Positions 15,720 through 24,263 of a DNA stretch of 42,696 nt are shown here, in pieces. The notes under the pieces were generated by a model that did not search any database, was not told the DNA's origin, and saw nothing but the letters and a program-made list of their open reading frames with translations. The DNA is from Nonomuraea antri. GTDB lineage: Bacteria; Actinomycetota; Actinomycetes; Streptosporangiales; Streptosporangiaceae. The translations under genes and the position numbers were made by a program. Each line of letters opens with the position of its first letter. Position 1 is the stretch's first letter. The stretch spans positions 1 through 42,696 of the forward strand of contig NZ_JABCPZ010000078.1 of the NCBI RefSeq assembly GCF_013283785.1, in the 5' to 3' direction.

Positions 15720-16508
15720 TTGGACGACAGCCGTTGGCGTCCCGTCAAGCGAACCCGCACGTTCGAGGACGTACTCGTGCAGATCGAACAGCGCATCGCC
15801 GAAGACCGGCTCACGGTCGGCGACCGCCTCCCCGCCGAACGCCACCTCGCCGAGCAACTCGGCGTCAGCCGGTCGTCCGTCCGCGAGGCCATGCGCGTGC
15901 TGGAGACGCTGGGCGTGGTGTCCTCCCAGGTCGGACGGGGCCCGGACGCGGGCGCCGTGCTGACCTCGCGTCCGGAGACCGCGCTGACCGACCTGCTCAG
16001 GCTCCACCTGGGCCTGGCCACGCTGGAGCTGCGCGAGGTCATCGACACGCGGCTCATGATCGAACGATTCGCCGCAGAACGCGCCGCCGCCGCACAGGCC
16101 GACACGTCCGCGCTCGTCTCCGCCCTCGCCGGGATGGACGCCGCGACGAGCGCCGAAGAGTTCGTCGAGTACGACACGGCCTTCCACTGCGCCATCGCGG
16201 ACGCCTCCGGCAACCGGCTCATCGCCGCCATCATGCGCTCACTCAGGGACACGATGCGCAAGTACGCCGTGGAGGCAGTCGAACGCCTGAGCAACACTCC
16301 GACCAACCGGCCAGACGACACGCCGACCCACCAGCAACAAGACGACACATCGGCAAAGCGGCCGCCGGCCAACCTCTCGGAATCGGGCGACGTACCGGTG
16401 CTGCGCGCCGACCATGAACGCATCCTCGCCGCCATCCGCGCCGGCGACGCCGCCGAGGCGTCCCGCGCCATCACCGACCACCTGACCCACGCCTACCCAT
16501 CACCATGA
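15720..16508 (+). CDS. FadR-subfamily GntR regulator of the lut operon (LldR/LutR-like)
   Basis: 262 residues. The N-terminal winged helix has DRLPAERHLAEQLGVSRSSVREAM. The C-terminal FCD ligand domain has EYDTAFHCAIADASGN and ADHERILAAI, keeping the Asp/His metal-ligand pattern. The start is TTG 15720 with AGGGAG six bases upstream; no ATG or GTG suits better. Between about residues 190 and 225 lies a Thr/Pro/Gln/Asp-rich insertion (NTPTNRPDDTPTHQQQDD) in the ligand domain, absent from typical members and probably a disordered loop. The divergent arrangement with lutABC and the double operator strongly suggest it is the lactate-responsive repressor. Confidence 0.9.
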   Translation: MDDSRWRPVKRTRTFEDVLVQIEQRIAEDRLTVGDRLPAERHLAEQLGVSRSSVREAMRVLETLGVVSSQVGRGPDAGAVLTSRPETALTDLLRLHLGLATLELREVIDTRLMIERFAAERAAAAQADTSALVSALAGMDAATSAEEFVEYDTAFHCAIADASGNRLIAAIMRSLRDTMRKYAVEAVERLSNTPTNRPDDTPTHQQQDDTSAKRPPANLSESGDVPVLRADHERILAAIRAGDAAEASRAITDHLTHAYPSP

Positions 16509-16527
16509 ACGCACCTCGCTCCCGCCA

Positions 16528-16584
16528 ACCCGACACTTCCGCCGACCCAACACTCCCCCCACCCGACACTCCCGCCGACCCAAC
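16528..16584 (+). repeat. Two direct repeats just after the regulator gene
   Basis: A 24-bp C-rich segment starting ACCCGACACT at 16528 recurs with one change at 16561, a 33-bp period, within 80 bp of the regulator stop. The rest of the 16509-16760 gap is C-rich with no obvious promoter; CAGGCAGGC-type text near 16720 is unremarkable. Confidence 0.6.
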
Positions 16585-16760
16585 GCGATGACCGCACACA
16601 CCCCCCACACTCACCGATCGCTATGACCGGATTCCTCCCCCGGTCTTTGAACGCTCCATGCCAGATCCGGCGTACTGCCTGACGAAAGGGCGACCGCCTG
16701 CCACCATGACGTGGTTCGAGCAGGCAGGCCACACGCGGACGCGGCGTGAGGAGAGCGGGC

Positions 16761-19154
16761 ATGGGCCAGGCGGAGGAGGCGCAAAGCGCGCTGCCGCACA
16801 TCGCACGCCTGGCCGAGCAGCACGCCCCGGCCGCCGACAAGGCACTCACCCTGCTCGGCCAGGGCGCCCTCGTCGGTGACGCCGGCAACCGGCTGGCCGG
16901 CGAACTGTCCACCCAGGCCCGCCTGGTACGTCACGCCTTCCTGTCCTCCTTCGACCAGGTCGAGCGCCTCGCCGCGACCGGCGAGAACCGCACCCCCGTC
17001 TCTCGCCCCGTACTCGGCAACCCGCCCAGCGCCATCAGATCCGGCGGCAACGGCTTCGTCGGCGGCGACCCCGACCTCATGCGAGCCCTGGAACAACAGC
17101 TCACCACGGCCGGACGCGACTGGGAGGACGCCGCGGAAACACTGTCGCACCTGCTCGCCATCGTCGCCCTGACCACCGCCCCCGCCCAGACCATCGGCCA
17201 GGCCGGCCGCTGGCTCACCGGCCAACGCGGCGACGTGGCCAGACGCCGCGAAGACCTCCTCCGCAGAACCACCCAAACCGCCGCAACCTCCCTGGCCTCC
17301 TTCGGCCTCCCAACCCCGTCCGGAGTGAGCACGGCCCGCGGCAAGGAACTGGAAAACGGCCTCAACGAGGTACTGAAGCGAACAAAGGACGCGTCAGCGG
17401 AAGTGCGAGCACGCGCCGTCAGGGACTACTTCAAGACGCTGAGCTCAGCGGAACGCAGCTGGCTCGCCGTCAACCGCCCAGACCGGATCGGCAACCTGGA
17501 CGGAGTACCGGTGAAACTCCGGTACGCAGCCAACCGAATCCGCATCGGCAAGACCCTGACCGAAGAACAGGCCAAGCTCGCCGCCATGTCAAAGACAGAC
17601 CCCAACTACGCCAGACAGCAGAAGCGCGTATCAGCGCTCCAGTCGTTCCTGGCCTCTCGACCACGAAAGACGCTGGATCCACGAACCGGTAAGACGATCG
17701 ATGCCAAAGTTCCCCGGCAATTCCTCATGTTCGACCCGGCAGGGGATGGTCGAATCGCTGAGGTCCTCGGCGACCTGGAGAACGTTGAACATGTGGGGAT
17801 TCGCGTTCCGGGCGCCGGCAATCGCCTGGACAACTTCAACGGCTTCTCCGATGAGGGTGAGAACCTCATCAAGGATCCCAAGACGGGGCTTTTCGATCAG
17901 CGCGCCGCAGTCGTGAATTGGCTGGGTTACGATCCGCCAGGCGTCGCCGATGCGGTCGATCCAGGTAACGCCTTCACCGGCGGTCAGTACTTGGCCGACT
18001 TCCGCGCCGGCATCGGGACGAGTCTTAAACCCGCCGCCAGGGTCAACCTTTTTTCACACAGCTACGGCACCCTGGTCACCAGCAAGGCGCTCCAGAAGGG
18101 CGCGAAGTTCGACACCGTCACCTTCATGGGGAGCCCTGGCCTCGGCTCCAACATCAACAGTGTCGCCGACTTCCGCCTACCCCCGGGAATCAAGGTTTAC
18201 GACCTGCGAGCCGCCGGAGACTGGGTGTCATACACCCAAGGACACGGCAAGGATCCCGCCGACTTCCCGGACATCACGCGCCTCAACGCGGACGGTTCGT
18301 CGGGGCACTCCGAGTATTACCTGCCGGACACTTCATCACTCGAAAACCTCAAGGCGATACTCTTCAACCGTCCGGACCGCCTTACGTTCAGCAATACGAC
18401 GCTGGATGAGGAACAGGCCGGCGCCGAGGAGTCCCGGCAGTTCATTGCGTGGATGAAGTCCCAGGTCCCAGCTGAAAAGGTGCCGCGTCTGGGCGCCGAA
18501 CTGGAACCGATCATTCAGGAAGTCCTGTCCGGCAGAGTGGACAGCCCCGCCGACTGGGCCGAAATCGCGCGGCGAGCCGAGGCCGTCTTCATCAAGCACG
18601 GCATCAACGACGACGTCACCATGACCGAGCTGGACAGCGAGCTCAGCAAGCTCGCTCACCAAGTCGGCGAAAAACAGGGCGGGCCGATCGCTGGAAACAT
18701 TGCGCAGAGCAGTGTCCACCTCACCACGTGGCTGGTGTCTCAAGTGCCCCCAGAGAAAGCCGCCGCATTCGGTGCCGAGCTGGCGAGTGTCATCGGTGAT
18801 TCGAATCTCTCTGTCCCGCAAGAGGCTGCCAAGATCGCGACTGTCGTCCACAAGTACGATCTGCTCGACCATGTCACTCCGGGCGAGCTCCAGAACAAAC
18901 TGGTGCAGGTCGGTAGCGATCTCGCGTACGAGAACGCTTATGATGCGGCATTGGCAGCCGGAAAGTCCAAGGTCGAGGCGACCGTTCACGCGGCCTCAGC
19001 GAAAGCGGCCGCGCACGTCGCCATCTACAGCGCCACCATCCCGGTGATCGCCGGCCTCGAGGCTGCTCGCGCCGGCGACCACCTGGCAGACTCCGGAGTG
19101 GAGGAAATCATCAAGAAGCATTTCCGGGAACCGCTCCCCAGGTTCACGCCATGA
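16761..19154 (+). CDS. DUF1023 (Abhydrolase_8) protein with duplicated C-terminal domain
   Basis: 797 residues from ATG 16761, with GAGGAGAG five bases upstream. The N-terminal 150 residues are helical and WXG100-like (a pair of long helices around GGDPDLMRALEQQL). The middle is a DUF1023 alpha/beta hydrolase: strand RVNLFSHSYGTLVTS carries the likely Ser nucleophile near residue 433, acidic YDLRAAGDWVSY follows, and His lies in SSGHSEYYL. The C-terminus holds two copies of an unrecognised domain of about 70 residues, near 560-635 and 654-719, sharing SQVPxEK, GAELxxxI and a TxxEL...QVG end. No signal peptide is seen. It overlaps the lipoprotein gene by ATGA. From about 17500 on, codon use is less GC-biased than in neighbours. 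Confidence 0.85.
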   Translation: MGQAEEAQSALPHIARLAEQHAPAADKALTLLGQGALVGDAGNRLAGELSTQARLVRHAFLSSFDQVERLAATGENRTPVSRPVLGNPPSAIRSGGNGFVGGDPDLMRALEQQLTTAGRDWEDAAETLSHLLAIVALTTAPAQTIGQAGRWLTGQRGDVARRREDLLRRTTQTAATSLASFGLPTPSGVSTARGKELENGLNEVLKRTKDASAEVRARAVRDYFKTLSSAERSWLAVNRPDRIGNLDGVPVKLRYAANRIRIGKTLTEEQAKLAAMSKTDPNYARQQKRVSALQSFLASRPRKTLDPRTGKTIDAKVPRQFLMFDPAGDGRIAEVLGDLENVEHVGIRVPGAGNRLDNFNGFSDEGENLIKDPKTGLFDQRAAVVNWLGYDPPGVADAVDPGNAFTGGQYLADFRAGIGTSLKPAARVNLFSHSYGTLVTSKALQKGAKFDTVTFMGSPGLGSNINSVADFRLPPGIKVYDLRAAGDWVSYTQGHGKDPADFPDITRLNADGSSGHSEYYLPDTSSLENLKAILFNRPDRLTFSNTTLDEEQAGAEESRQFIAWMKSQVPAEKVPRLGAELEPIIQEVLSGRVDSPADWAEIARRAEAVFIKHGINDDVTMTELDSELSKLAHQVGEKQGGPIAGNIAQSSVHLTTWLVSQVPPEKAAAFGAELASVIGDSNLSVPQEAAKIATVVHKYDLLDHVTPGELQNKLVQVGSDLAYENAYDAALAAGKSKVEATVHAASAKAAAHVAIYSATIPVIAGLEAARAGDHLADSGVEEIIKKHFREPLPRFTP

Positions 19155-19621
19155 AAAGGTTCGCCGCAGCCCTTGGAGTGGGGACACTGATCGCATTGGC
19201 CGGATGTCAGGCGGCAAATCAGGAGGGCGGCGCGATGACGCCGGAACAGTCGCGGCAGAAGCTCATCGGCGAAGTCACCTCGGTTCTCGAGGAACTGATC
19301 CCGGACGTCGAGGTCAAGCCTCTGATCAGAGGAAAGGATCTGCCGTGCGGCGGCCCGTACGGAACGGAGGACACGAGCCTGCGTAGCTCGATCGAGATAT
19401 CGACCGACGCCGGGCTCGAAACCTCCGATCCCGCAATCGTGACGAAGGCCCGAATGCTGCTGGAGGAGAAGGGCTGGTCCATCTCCCGGACAGGAAGAGA
19501 CGGAGATCAGGTGGAGCTCGCCATCGAAAAGGCCGGCACCGGCCGTGGATCATTTGGCGTCCGGCCCGATTACGTCATCTTCAACGGGGTCACGCTCTGC
19601 GTCGACAACCCTGAGTCCTGA
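19151..19621 (+). CDS. Lipoprotein of unknown function coupled to the DUF1023 hydrolase
   Basis: 156 residues. It starts MKRFAAALGVGTLIALAGC, a short lipoprotein signal with lipobox LAGC (Cys19), so it should be anchored on the outer face of the cytoplasmic membrane. The mature part is soluble, with two further cysteines (LPCGGPYG and TLCVDNPES) that could form a disulfide. I do not recognise the family. ATG 19151 overlaps the hydrolase stop as ATGA, so the two are made together; a tether, chaperone or immunity-like role toward the hydrolase is possible but speculative. Codon use is less biased than the flanks. It ends 3 bp before the convergent sulfatase. Confidence 0.8.
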   Translation: MKRFAAALGVGTLIALAGCQAANQEGGAMTPEQSRQKLIGEVTSVLEELIPDVEVKPLIRGKDLPCGGPYGTEDTSLRSSIEISTDAGLETSDPAIVTKARMLLEEKGWSISRTGRDGDQVELAIEKAGTGRGSFGVRPDYVIFNGVTLCVDNPES

Positions 19622-19624
19622 GGC

Positions 19625-21091
19625 TCATTCCTGCTTGTCCGCTTCGCGGCACGAAGGTCCGGAGCATGTGCGCATTCTTTCCAGGCGTTCCTGCAGGCCC
19701 AGCAGTACCCCGGGGCTGGCGAGCTTGGCCAGGTTGCTCAGTTGGTAGGGGTCGGTGGTCAGGTCGTAGAGTTGGGTCTCTCCTGTTTCGTAGCGCACGT
19801 ACGTGTACCGGTCGGTCCGTAGGGCCTGGTATTCGGGGACCGGTGTTTGGGCGGCCGAGGATCGGTTGAGTGGGCGGTGGAATTCCACCAGGACGTTCTT
19901 GCGCCACTCCCCTGGCGACTGGCCGCGCAGTAGTGGTACCAGTGAGCGGCCCTCGGCGAAGTCGGGGGGCTTGGTGCCGCCGAGTTCGGTGAAGGTGGGG
20001 CCGAGGTCGACCGTGGCGCCGAGGTGGCTGGTCGTGGAGCCGGCTTTGATGCCGGGCCCCCGCACCACCATGGGGATGCGGATGGCTTCCTCGAACGGGG
20101 TGGTCTTGCCTTGCTTGAGCCGGTGTGTTCCCAGGTGGAAGCCGTTGTCGGAGCTGAAGAAGACGTAGGTGTGGTCGAGTTTGCCTGTCGAGCGCAGCGT
20201 TTCGATCACGGTGCCGACCAGGTCGTCCACGCCCAGCATGGATCGCATTCTGGCGCGGTAGCGCTCGTCGATCCGCTCGATCTCGGACGGCAGGAGTTTG
20301 GGCCTGGTCCGCAGCCACAGCGGCTCGTCGTGCACGTTCTCCTGGTTGAAGGACGGCGTGCGTGGCGCCTGCGCGTCGGGGAAGGCGTTCGCGTGGCGTA
20401 CGGCGGGATTGGACGGGTTGTGCGGGCCGACCGGAGCCAGGTACAGGAAGAACGGCTCCCGCGTCCCGGTGATGAACTCCTTGGCTCTGCCTGCCAGGAC
20501 GTCCGACAGGTAGTCCTGCTCCGACCAGCCGTGGTCGACCAGCCGGCCGTTCTCGTTGAGCCGGTAGCCGTACTCCTCGTAGAGCTTGCGGACCGGTACG
20601 TGCCAGGAGTTCCAGCCGGGCGGCACGTACGTCTCCTCGGCCAGTTTGCCCGGATAGTGGTTGAGGTACTTGCCCATCAGCGCGGTCTTGTAGCCGGCCT
20701 GCTGCATCCAGGTGCCGATTGTGGAACGTTCCAACATTTGGCTATGAAAGCGGTCGAAACCGCCTTCCGGCGCCGTGTTGGTCAGTACGCCATGACTGTG
20801 GACGTACTGGGAACGCAGGATGGACGCCCTCGACGGACAGCACCACGAGTTGGTCACGAAGAACCGGTCGAAGGAGAGCCCTTGGCGGACGAGTTCGCGG
20901 CTGATGTTCGGGAAATGCGGCAATGTGCCGCTTTCCAGGTCGTCGGCCACGACGAAGACGATGTTGGGCCGCGATTCCCCCACGGCCATCGACGATGCCG
21001 CCGCCGGTGCGAGCAACAGCAGCAGGCAGGTGACACGGCAGAGACCCTTGAGCACAGGGTTCCACTTCCCCGAAAGCTCCCGCATTGACAC
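19625..21091 (-). CDS. Secreted type I sulfatase (arylsulfatase / GlcNAc-6-sulfatase-like)
   Basis: 488 residues. A signal peptide (VLKGLCRVTCLLLLLAPAA) ends near residue 33. Metal-binding VVADDLES follows. NSWCCPSRAS contains the CxPxR motif (Cys84), the site of formylglycine formation. Further on, FFSSDNGFHLGTHRLKQGK and a C-terminal FEGRSLVPLL-type segment are typical of N-acetylglucosamine-6-sulfatase-like enzymes. It would cleave sulfate esters outside the cell. GTG 21091 is preferred, with GGAGG eight bases upstream; ATG 21085 is the alternative. Maturation needs a formylglycine-generating enzyme encoded elsewhere. It is divergent from the F420 oxidoreductase. Confidence 0.92.
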   Translation of the reverse strand: MSMRELSGKWNPVLKGLCRVTCLLLLLAPAAASSMAVGESRPNIVFVVADDLESGTLPHFPNISRELVRQGLSFDRFFVTNSWCCPSRASILRSQYVHSHGVLTNTAPEGGFDRFHSQMLERSTIGTWMQQAGYKTALMGKYLNHYPGKLAEETYVPPGWNSWHVPVRKLYEEYGYRLNENGRLVDHGWSEQDYLSDVLAGRAKEFITGTREPFFLYLAPVGPHNPSNPAVRHANAFPDAQAPRTPSFNQENVHDEPLWLRTRPKLLPSEIERIDERYRARMRSMLGVDDLVGTVIETLRSTGKLDHTYVFFSSDNGFHLGTHRLKQGKTTPFEEAIRIPMVVRGPGIKAGSTTSHLGATVDLGPTFTELGGTKPPDFAEGRSLVPLLRGQSPGEWRKNVLVEFHRPLNRSSAAQTPVPEYQALRTDRYTYVRYETGETQLYDLTTDPYQLSNLAKLASPGVLLGLQERLERMRTCSGPSCREADKQE

Positions 21092-21136
21092 ACCGGCCCC
21101 CTCCGGCCGTAATAGAACTTAATTCCGGAGGTGTGC
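21092..21136. promoter_or_regulatory. Short divergent promoter region between sulfatase and oxidoreductase
   Basis: These 45 bp hold starts for genes in both directions. The AT-rich core TAATAGAACTTAATT (21111-21125) stands out in the GC-rich surroundings and is flanked by CCGG on both sides. It probably carries at least one -10 element, but no complete promoter can be assigned. Confidence 0.35.
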
Positions 21137-22138
21137 ATGAAGCTCGGCTTGAACCTCGGCTACTGGCAGCGCGGCGCCGATGACGCGACGGAGACGGTGC
21201 TGGCCGCCGAACGGCTCGGCTACGACTCGGTCTGGACGGCCGAGGCATACGGCAGCGACGTCTTCACCCCGCTGGCCTGGTACGGAGCGCGGACCTCACG
21301 TATCAAGCTGGGCACGTCCATCGCCCAGATCTCGGCCCGCCCGCCCGTGACGACCGCTATGACCGCGATGACCCTCGACCACCTCACGGGCGGCCGGCTG
21401 CTGCTCGGCGTGGGCGCGTCCGGGCCGCAGGTGGTGGAAGGCTGGTACGGCCAGCCGTTCGCCAGGCCGCTGGCCAGGACGCGCGAATACGTCGAGATCA
21501 TGCGGCAGGTGTGGCGCCGCGAGGAACCGGTCACCAGTGACGGACCCCACTACCCGCTGCCGTTGCCGGGCGGGCTGGGCAAACCGCTCAAGTCCATTAC
21601 GCATCCGCTCCGGCCGGACATCCCCGTGTATCTCGGCGCCGAAGGGCCCAAGAACGTCGCGCTGGCGGCGGAGGTGGCGCAGGGCTGGCTGCCGCTGTTC
21701 GCGTTCCCCGAGAAGATCGCGGAGATGTACGGCGATTCGCTGGCCGGCGCGGCGCCGGACTTCGACGTGGCGGCCATGGTGCTGGTGGTGATCTCGGACG
21801 ACGTCCGCTCGGCGCTGGACGGCGTGAAGATGATGCTGACCCTGTACATCGGCGGCATGGGCGCCAAGCAGCGCAACTTCCACGCCGACATCATCGGCAG
21901 GATGGGGTTCGCCGAGGCCGCCGAGCGCATCCAGGCCCTCTACCTGGCCGGGCGGAAGGATGAGGCGTTCCACGCGATTCCGGACGAACTGGCCGACGGG
22001 ATCTCGCTGGTCGGGCCGCCTGGGCGGATCAAGGAGCGGCTGGAGCTGTGGCACAAGAGCCCGGTGACGAGCCTGCTGGTGATGGGGCCCAGGGACGAGC
22101 CCACCCTGCGGACGGTCCGGGATCTGGTCCTGGCCTGA
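21137..22138 (+). CDS. LLM-class F420-dependent oxidoreductase
   Basis: 333 residues. MKLGLNLGYWQRGADDATETVLAAERLGYDSVW and AEAYGSDVFTPLAWYGART, then GRLLLGVGASGPQVVEGWYG and PLARTREYVEIMRQVW, match the Rv3520c-like group of luciferase-like monooxygenases that use cofactor F420. It folds as a TIM barrel in the cytoplasm; the substrate is unknown. ATG 21137 has GGAGG five bases upstream, whereas GTG 21131 would abut the ribosome site. Use of F420 is inferred from family. The last codons form the first unit of a long tandem array filling the gap to the convergent permease gene. Confidence 0.92.
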   Translation: MKLGLNLGYWQRGADDATETVLAAERLGYDSVWTAEAYGSDVFTPLAWYGARTSRIKLGTSIAQISARPPVTTAMTAMTLDHLTGGRLLLGVGASGPQVVEGWYGQPFARPLARTREYVEIMRQVWRREEPVTSDGPHYPLPLPGGLGKPLKSITHPLRPDIPVYLGAEGPKNVALAAEVAQGWLPLFAFPEKIAEMYGDSLAGAAPDFDVAAMVLVVISDDVRSALDGVKMMLTLYIGGMGAKQRNFHADIIGRMGFAEAAERIQALYLAGRKDEAFHAIPDELADGISLVGPPGRIKERLELWHKSPVTSLLVMGPRDEPTLRTVRDLVLA

Positions 22139-22380
22139 GGACCGACTCGTGTGGGAATCTGGTCCAGAGTCGAGGACCGACTCGTGTGGGATCTGGTCCA
22201 AGGTTGAGGACCACCTGCGCGAATGATCGGGTCCAGGGTTGAGGTCCGACCTGTACGGGATCTAGTCAGGGCTGAGGGCCGGCCCCATGCGGGAGCCGGT
22301 CGCGGCTGAGGACCGGCCCCCGTACCGGGAGCCGGTCCTCGGCGGAGGACCCACGTACCGGGAGCCGGTCCTCAGCCCCT
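22137..22380. repeat. Tandem array (33-37 bp unit, 7 copies) between convergent genes
   Basis: Units start near 22137, 22172, 22206, 22241, 22274, 22308 and 22345, each beginning GAGGnCC. The first begins at the TGA of the oxidoreductase. Most junctions read GGTCC-N8-GGACC or longer; at 22334-22351 GGTCCTC-GGCG-GAGGACC could form a 7-bp hairpin. The array fills nearly all the gap up to the convergent permease stop at 22393. A bidirectional terminator is possible, but there is no T tract. Confidence 0.85.
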
Positions 22381-22392
22381 GACGGTCGTGGG

Positions 22393-24216
22393 TCAGTCCG
22401 GGCGGGGAGCCGGGTCGGCGGTGACGGCGCGGAGCAGTGGGCGGCTGAGCGCGCCCGCGCCGCCGCCCATCACGGTCAGCGGGATCAGCGTCTCGGCCCG
22501 CCGCGCCCGGTCCAGCACCTCCAGCGGTGTCCCGGCCAGGCGCAGCAGCCCGTACGTCTGACGCCGGTCGAGCACCGACGACGCCGCCGTGATGCCCGAA
22601 CTGGCGATGGCCACCAGGAACGACACGGACAGCACCACCACCGTGCCCACCCCCACGTCGGCCAGCAGCCGGCGGCCGAAGGCCTGGTCGTCCGCCTCGG
22701 TGGTGGGTGTGCGACCGGGTACCAGGCCGGCCAGCGCGGTACGCGCCCGGTCGAGGTCCTGCGCGGTGGCCGAGCTGCCCAGCGCGATCACCACGCGGCG
22801 CTTGTCCGGCTTCACCGTCGCCGTGATCCCGGCCGATTCGGCCAGTTCGCGGGCCCGTCCGGCGACGGCGTCCGCCTGACCGGCGGGCACGGTGACGCGG
22901 AGCTGGGGCGGCGTGGGGTCGCCGTCGAACGCGCCCGGGCTGAGCAGCCCGAGGAACCCGGCGATGAAGCCGGTCATGGCCACGCCGCTGACCGTGCGCC
23001 AGGCCGAGCGCGGATCGTCCACGAGCCTGCGTCCGGCCAGCAGCCGGGCGGGACGCCGCGCCTGACTCGCGGTGATCTTGCCGATGAGCGCGACCACCCA
23101 CGGACCGACCAGGTTGATGCACAGGAACGCCAGCCCGAGCACCACCGCGATGACGCCCACCGCGACGTTGCGGCTGAGCACCGGGACGGCCGCCAGCACG
23201 GCCAGCAGGACGAGCACCCGGACGAACCGCATGCCGGGCGGCGTCTCGCGCTTGGCCACGCCGAGCGGGCTGACCACGACCCTGCGCAGGCCGACCACCG
23301 CCGACAGCCCCACCAGCAGCGGCACCGCGGCCAGTACCCCGGCCAGCACCAGCGGGCTCGGCCACAGGTCGGCGAGGTACCACGCGCCGCCCTGGATCTC
23401 GATGCGCGACACCAGCGGCAGGGCCAGCGCGTAGAGCGCGGTCCCGGCGAGCGTGCCGGCGAAGGCGACGATCACGGCCTCGGCCACGGTCATGCCGACG
23501 ACCTGGCCGGGCGTCGCACCGATCAGCCGGAGCGCGGCCAGCCGCTGGTCACGTCTGGCGACGGTGAGCCTGGCCGCGGCGCCGCCGAACACCAGCAGCG
23601 GCACCACCATGAGCACGCTCGCGATGAGCGTCAGCGCCCGGTACGCCTCGGCCTCGTCCGACTCCCTGCCGGTCAGGTCGGCCACCTTGACCGGCGAGGC
23701 GCCGACGACCCGGTCCTCGCCGGCGCCCGTGGTCATGGCGGGCGCGTCCGGCTCGTGGCCCACGACGGCGACCAGCTCGGACGGATACACCAGCGCGTCG
23801 TCACCGAGCAGCCCGGCCGGTTTCGGATAGCGCGCGGCCAGCTCGTCCGCGGGCAGTTCCTTGACCAGGTCGGCCAGTGCGGGCGACAACCACACCTCGC
23901 CCGGCTTCGGAAAGCGGTCCATGCCGGGCGGCGCGGGCGCGGACGGTTTGAGCGCCGCCAGGTGGACGACGGTGATCGCCTGGTCGCGGACGAAGTCGTA
24001 CCGGGTGGCCTCGACGGCCACGGCCTCGCTCTGGCCTGCGGGCACCGGGGCGCGCCAGGCGCCCCGATCGCTTCTGGCCTGGAAGGCGAAGTTCGCCCCG
24101 ATCGCGAACAGCAGCAGCGCCGTGGAGACGGCCACCGCGCCCAGTGTGAGCCAGGTGCCGAGCAGGCCCTTGCGCCCGCCGCCCTTGAGCAGCCGCCAGG
24201 TCAGGTCGAGGTTCAT
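22393..24216 (-). CDS. ABC exporter permease, FtsX/MacB-like
   Basis: 607 residues. It starts MNLDLTWRLLKGGGRKG, with an N-terminal membrane helix at about 20-40 (LTLGAVAVSTALLLFAIGA). An extracytoplasmic segment follows, then a core of helices from about residue 195 (LIASVLMVVPLLVFGG, with VARRDQRLAALRLIGATPGQV in the coupling region), and a second FtsX block with a matching RRQTYGLLRLAGTPLEVLDR loop. This is the two-block FtsX layout of peptide, lipid or drug exporters. It pairs with the ATPase upstream, separated by two 47-bp tandem copies carrying mini-ORFs. ATG 24216 overlaps the last mini-ORF stop as ATGA. MarR control is likely. Confidence 0.9.
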   Translation of the reverse strand: MNLDLTWRLLKGGGRKGLLGTWLTLGAVAVSTALLLFAIGANFAFQARSDRGAWRAPVPAGQSEAVAVEATRYDFVRDQAITVVHLAALKPSAPAPPGMDRFPKPGEVWLSPALADLVKELPADELAARYPKPAGLLGDDALVYPSELVAVVGHEPDAPAMTTGAGEDRVVGASPVKVADLTGRESDEAEAYRALTLIASVLMVVPLLVFGGAAARLTVARRDQRLAALRLIGATPGQVVGMTVAEAVIVAFAGTLAGTALYALALPLVSRIEIQGGAWYLADLWPSPLVLAGVLAAVPLLVGLSAVVGLRRVVVSPLGVAKRETPPGMRFVRVLVLLAVLAAVPVLSRNVAVGVIAVVLGLAFLCINLVGPWVVALIGKITASQARRPARLLAGRRLVDDPRSAWRTVSGVAMTGFIAGFLGLLSPGAFDGDPTPPQLRVTVPAGQADAVAGRARELAESAGITATVKPDKRRVVIALGSSATAQDLDRARTALAGLVPGRTPTTEADDQAFGRRLLADVGVGTVVVLSVSFLVAIASSGITAASSVLDRRQTYGLLRLAGTPLEVLDRARRAETLIPLTVMGGGAGALSRPLLRAVTADPAPRPD

Positions 24217-24263
24217 GCGCGCACCCCGCCCACCAGCAGGTGCCAGGTCAGGCCGAGGTTCAT
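24213..24263 (-). CDS. Possible 16-residue mini-ORF, second copy, overlapping the permease start
   Basis: ATG 24263 opens MNLGLTWHLLVGGVRA and stops at TGA, overlapping the permease ATG as ATGA. The sequence is a chimera of the permease N-terminus and the ATPase C-terminus. It is probably a by-product of duplication that keeps ribosomes moving through the junction; no function of the peptide is implied. Confidence 0.35.
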   Translation of the reverse strand: MNLGLTWHLLVGGVRA

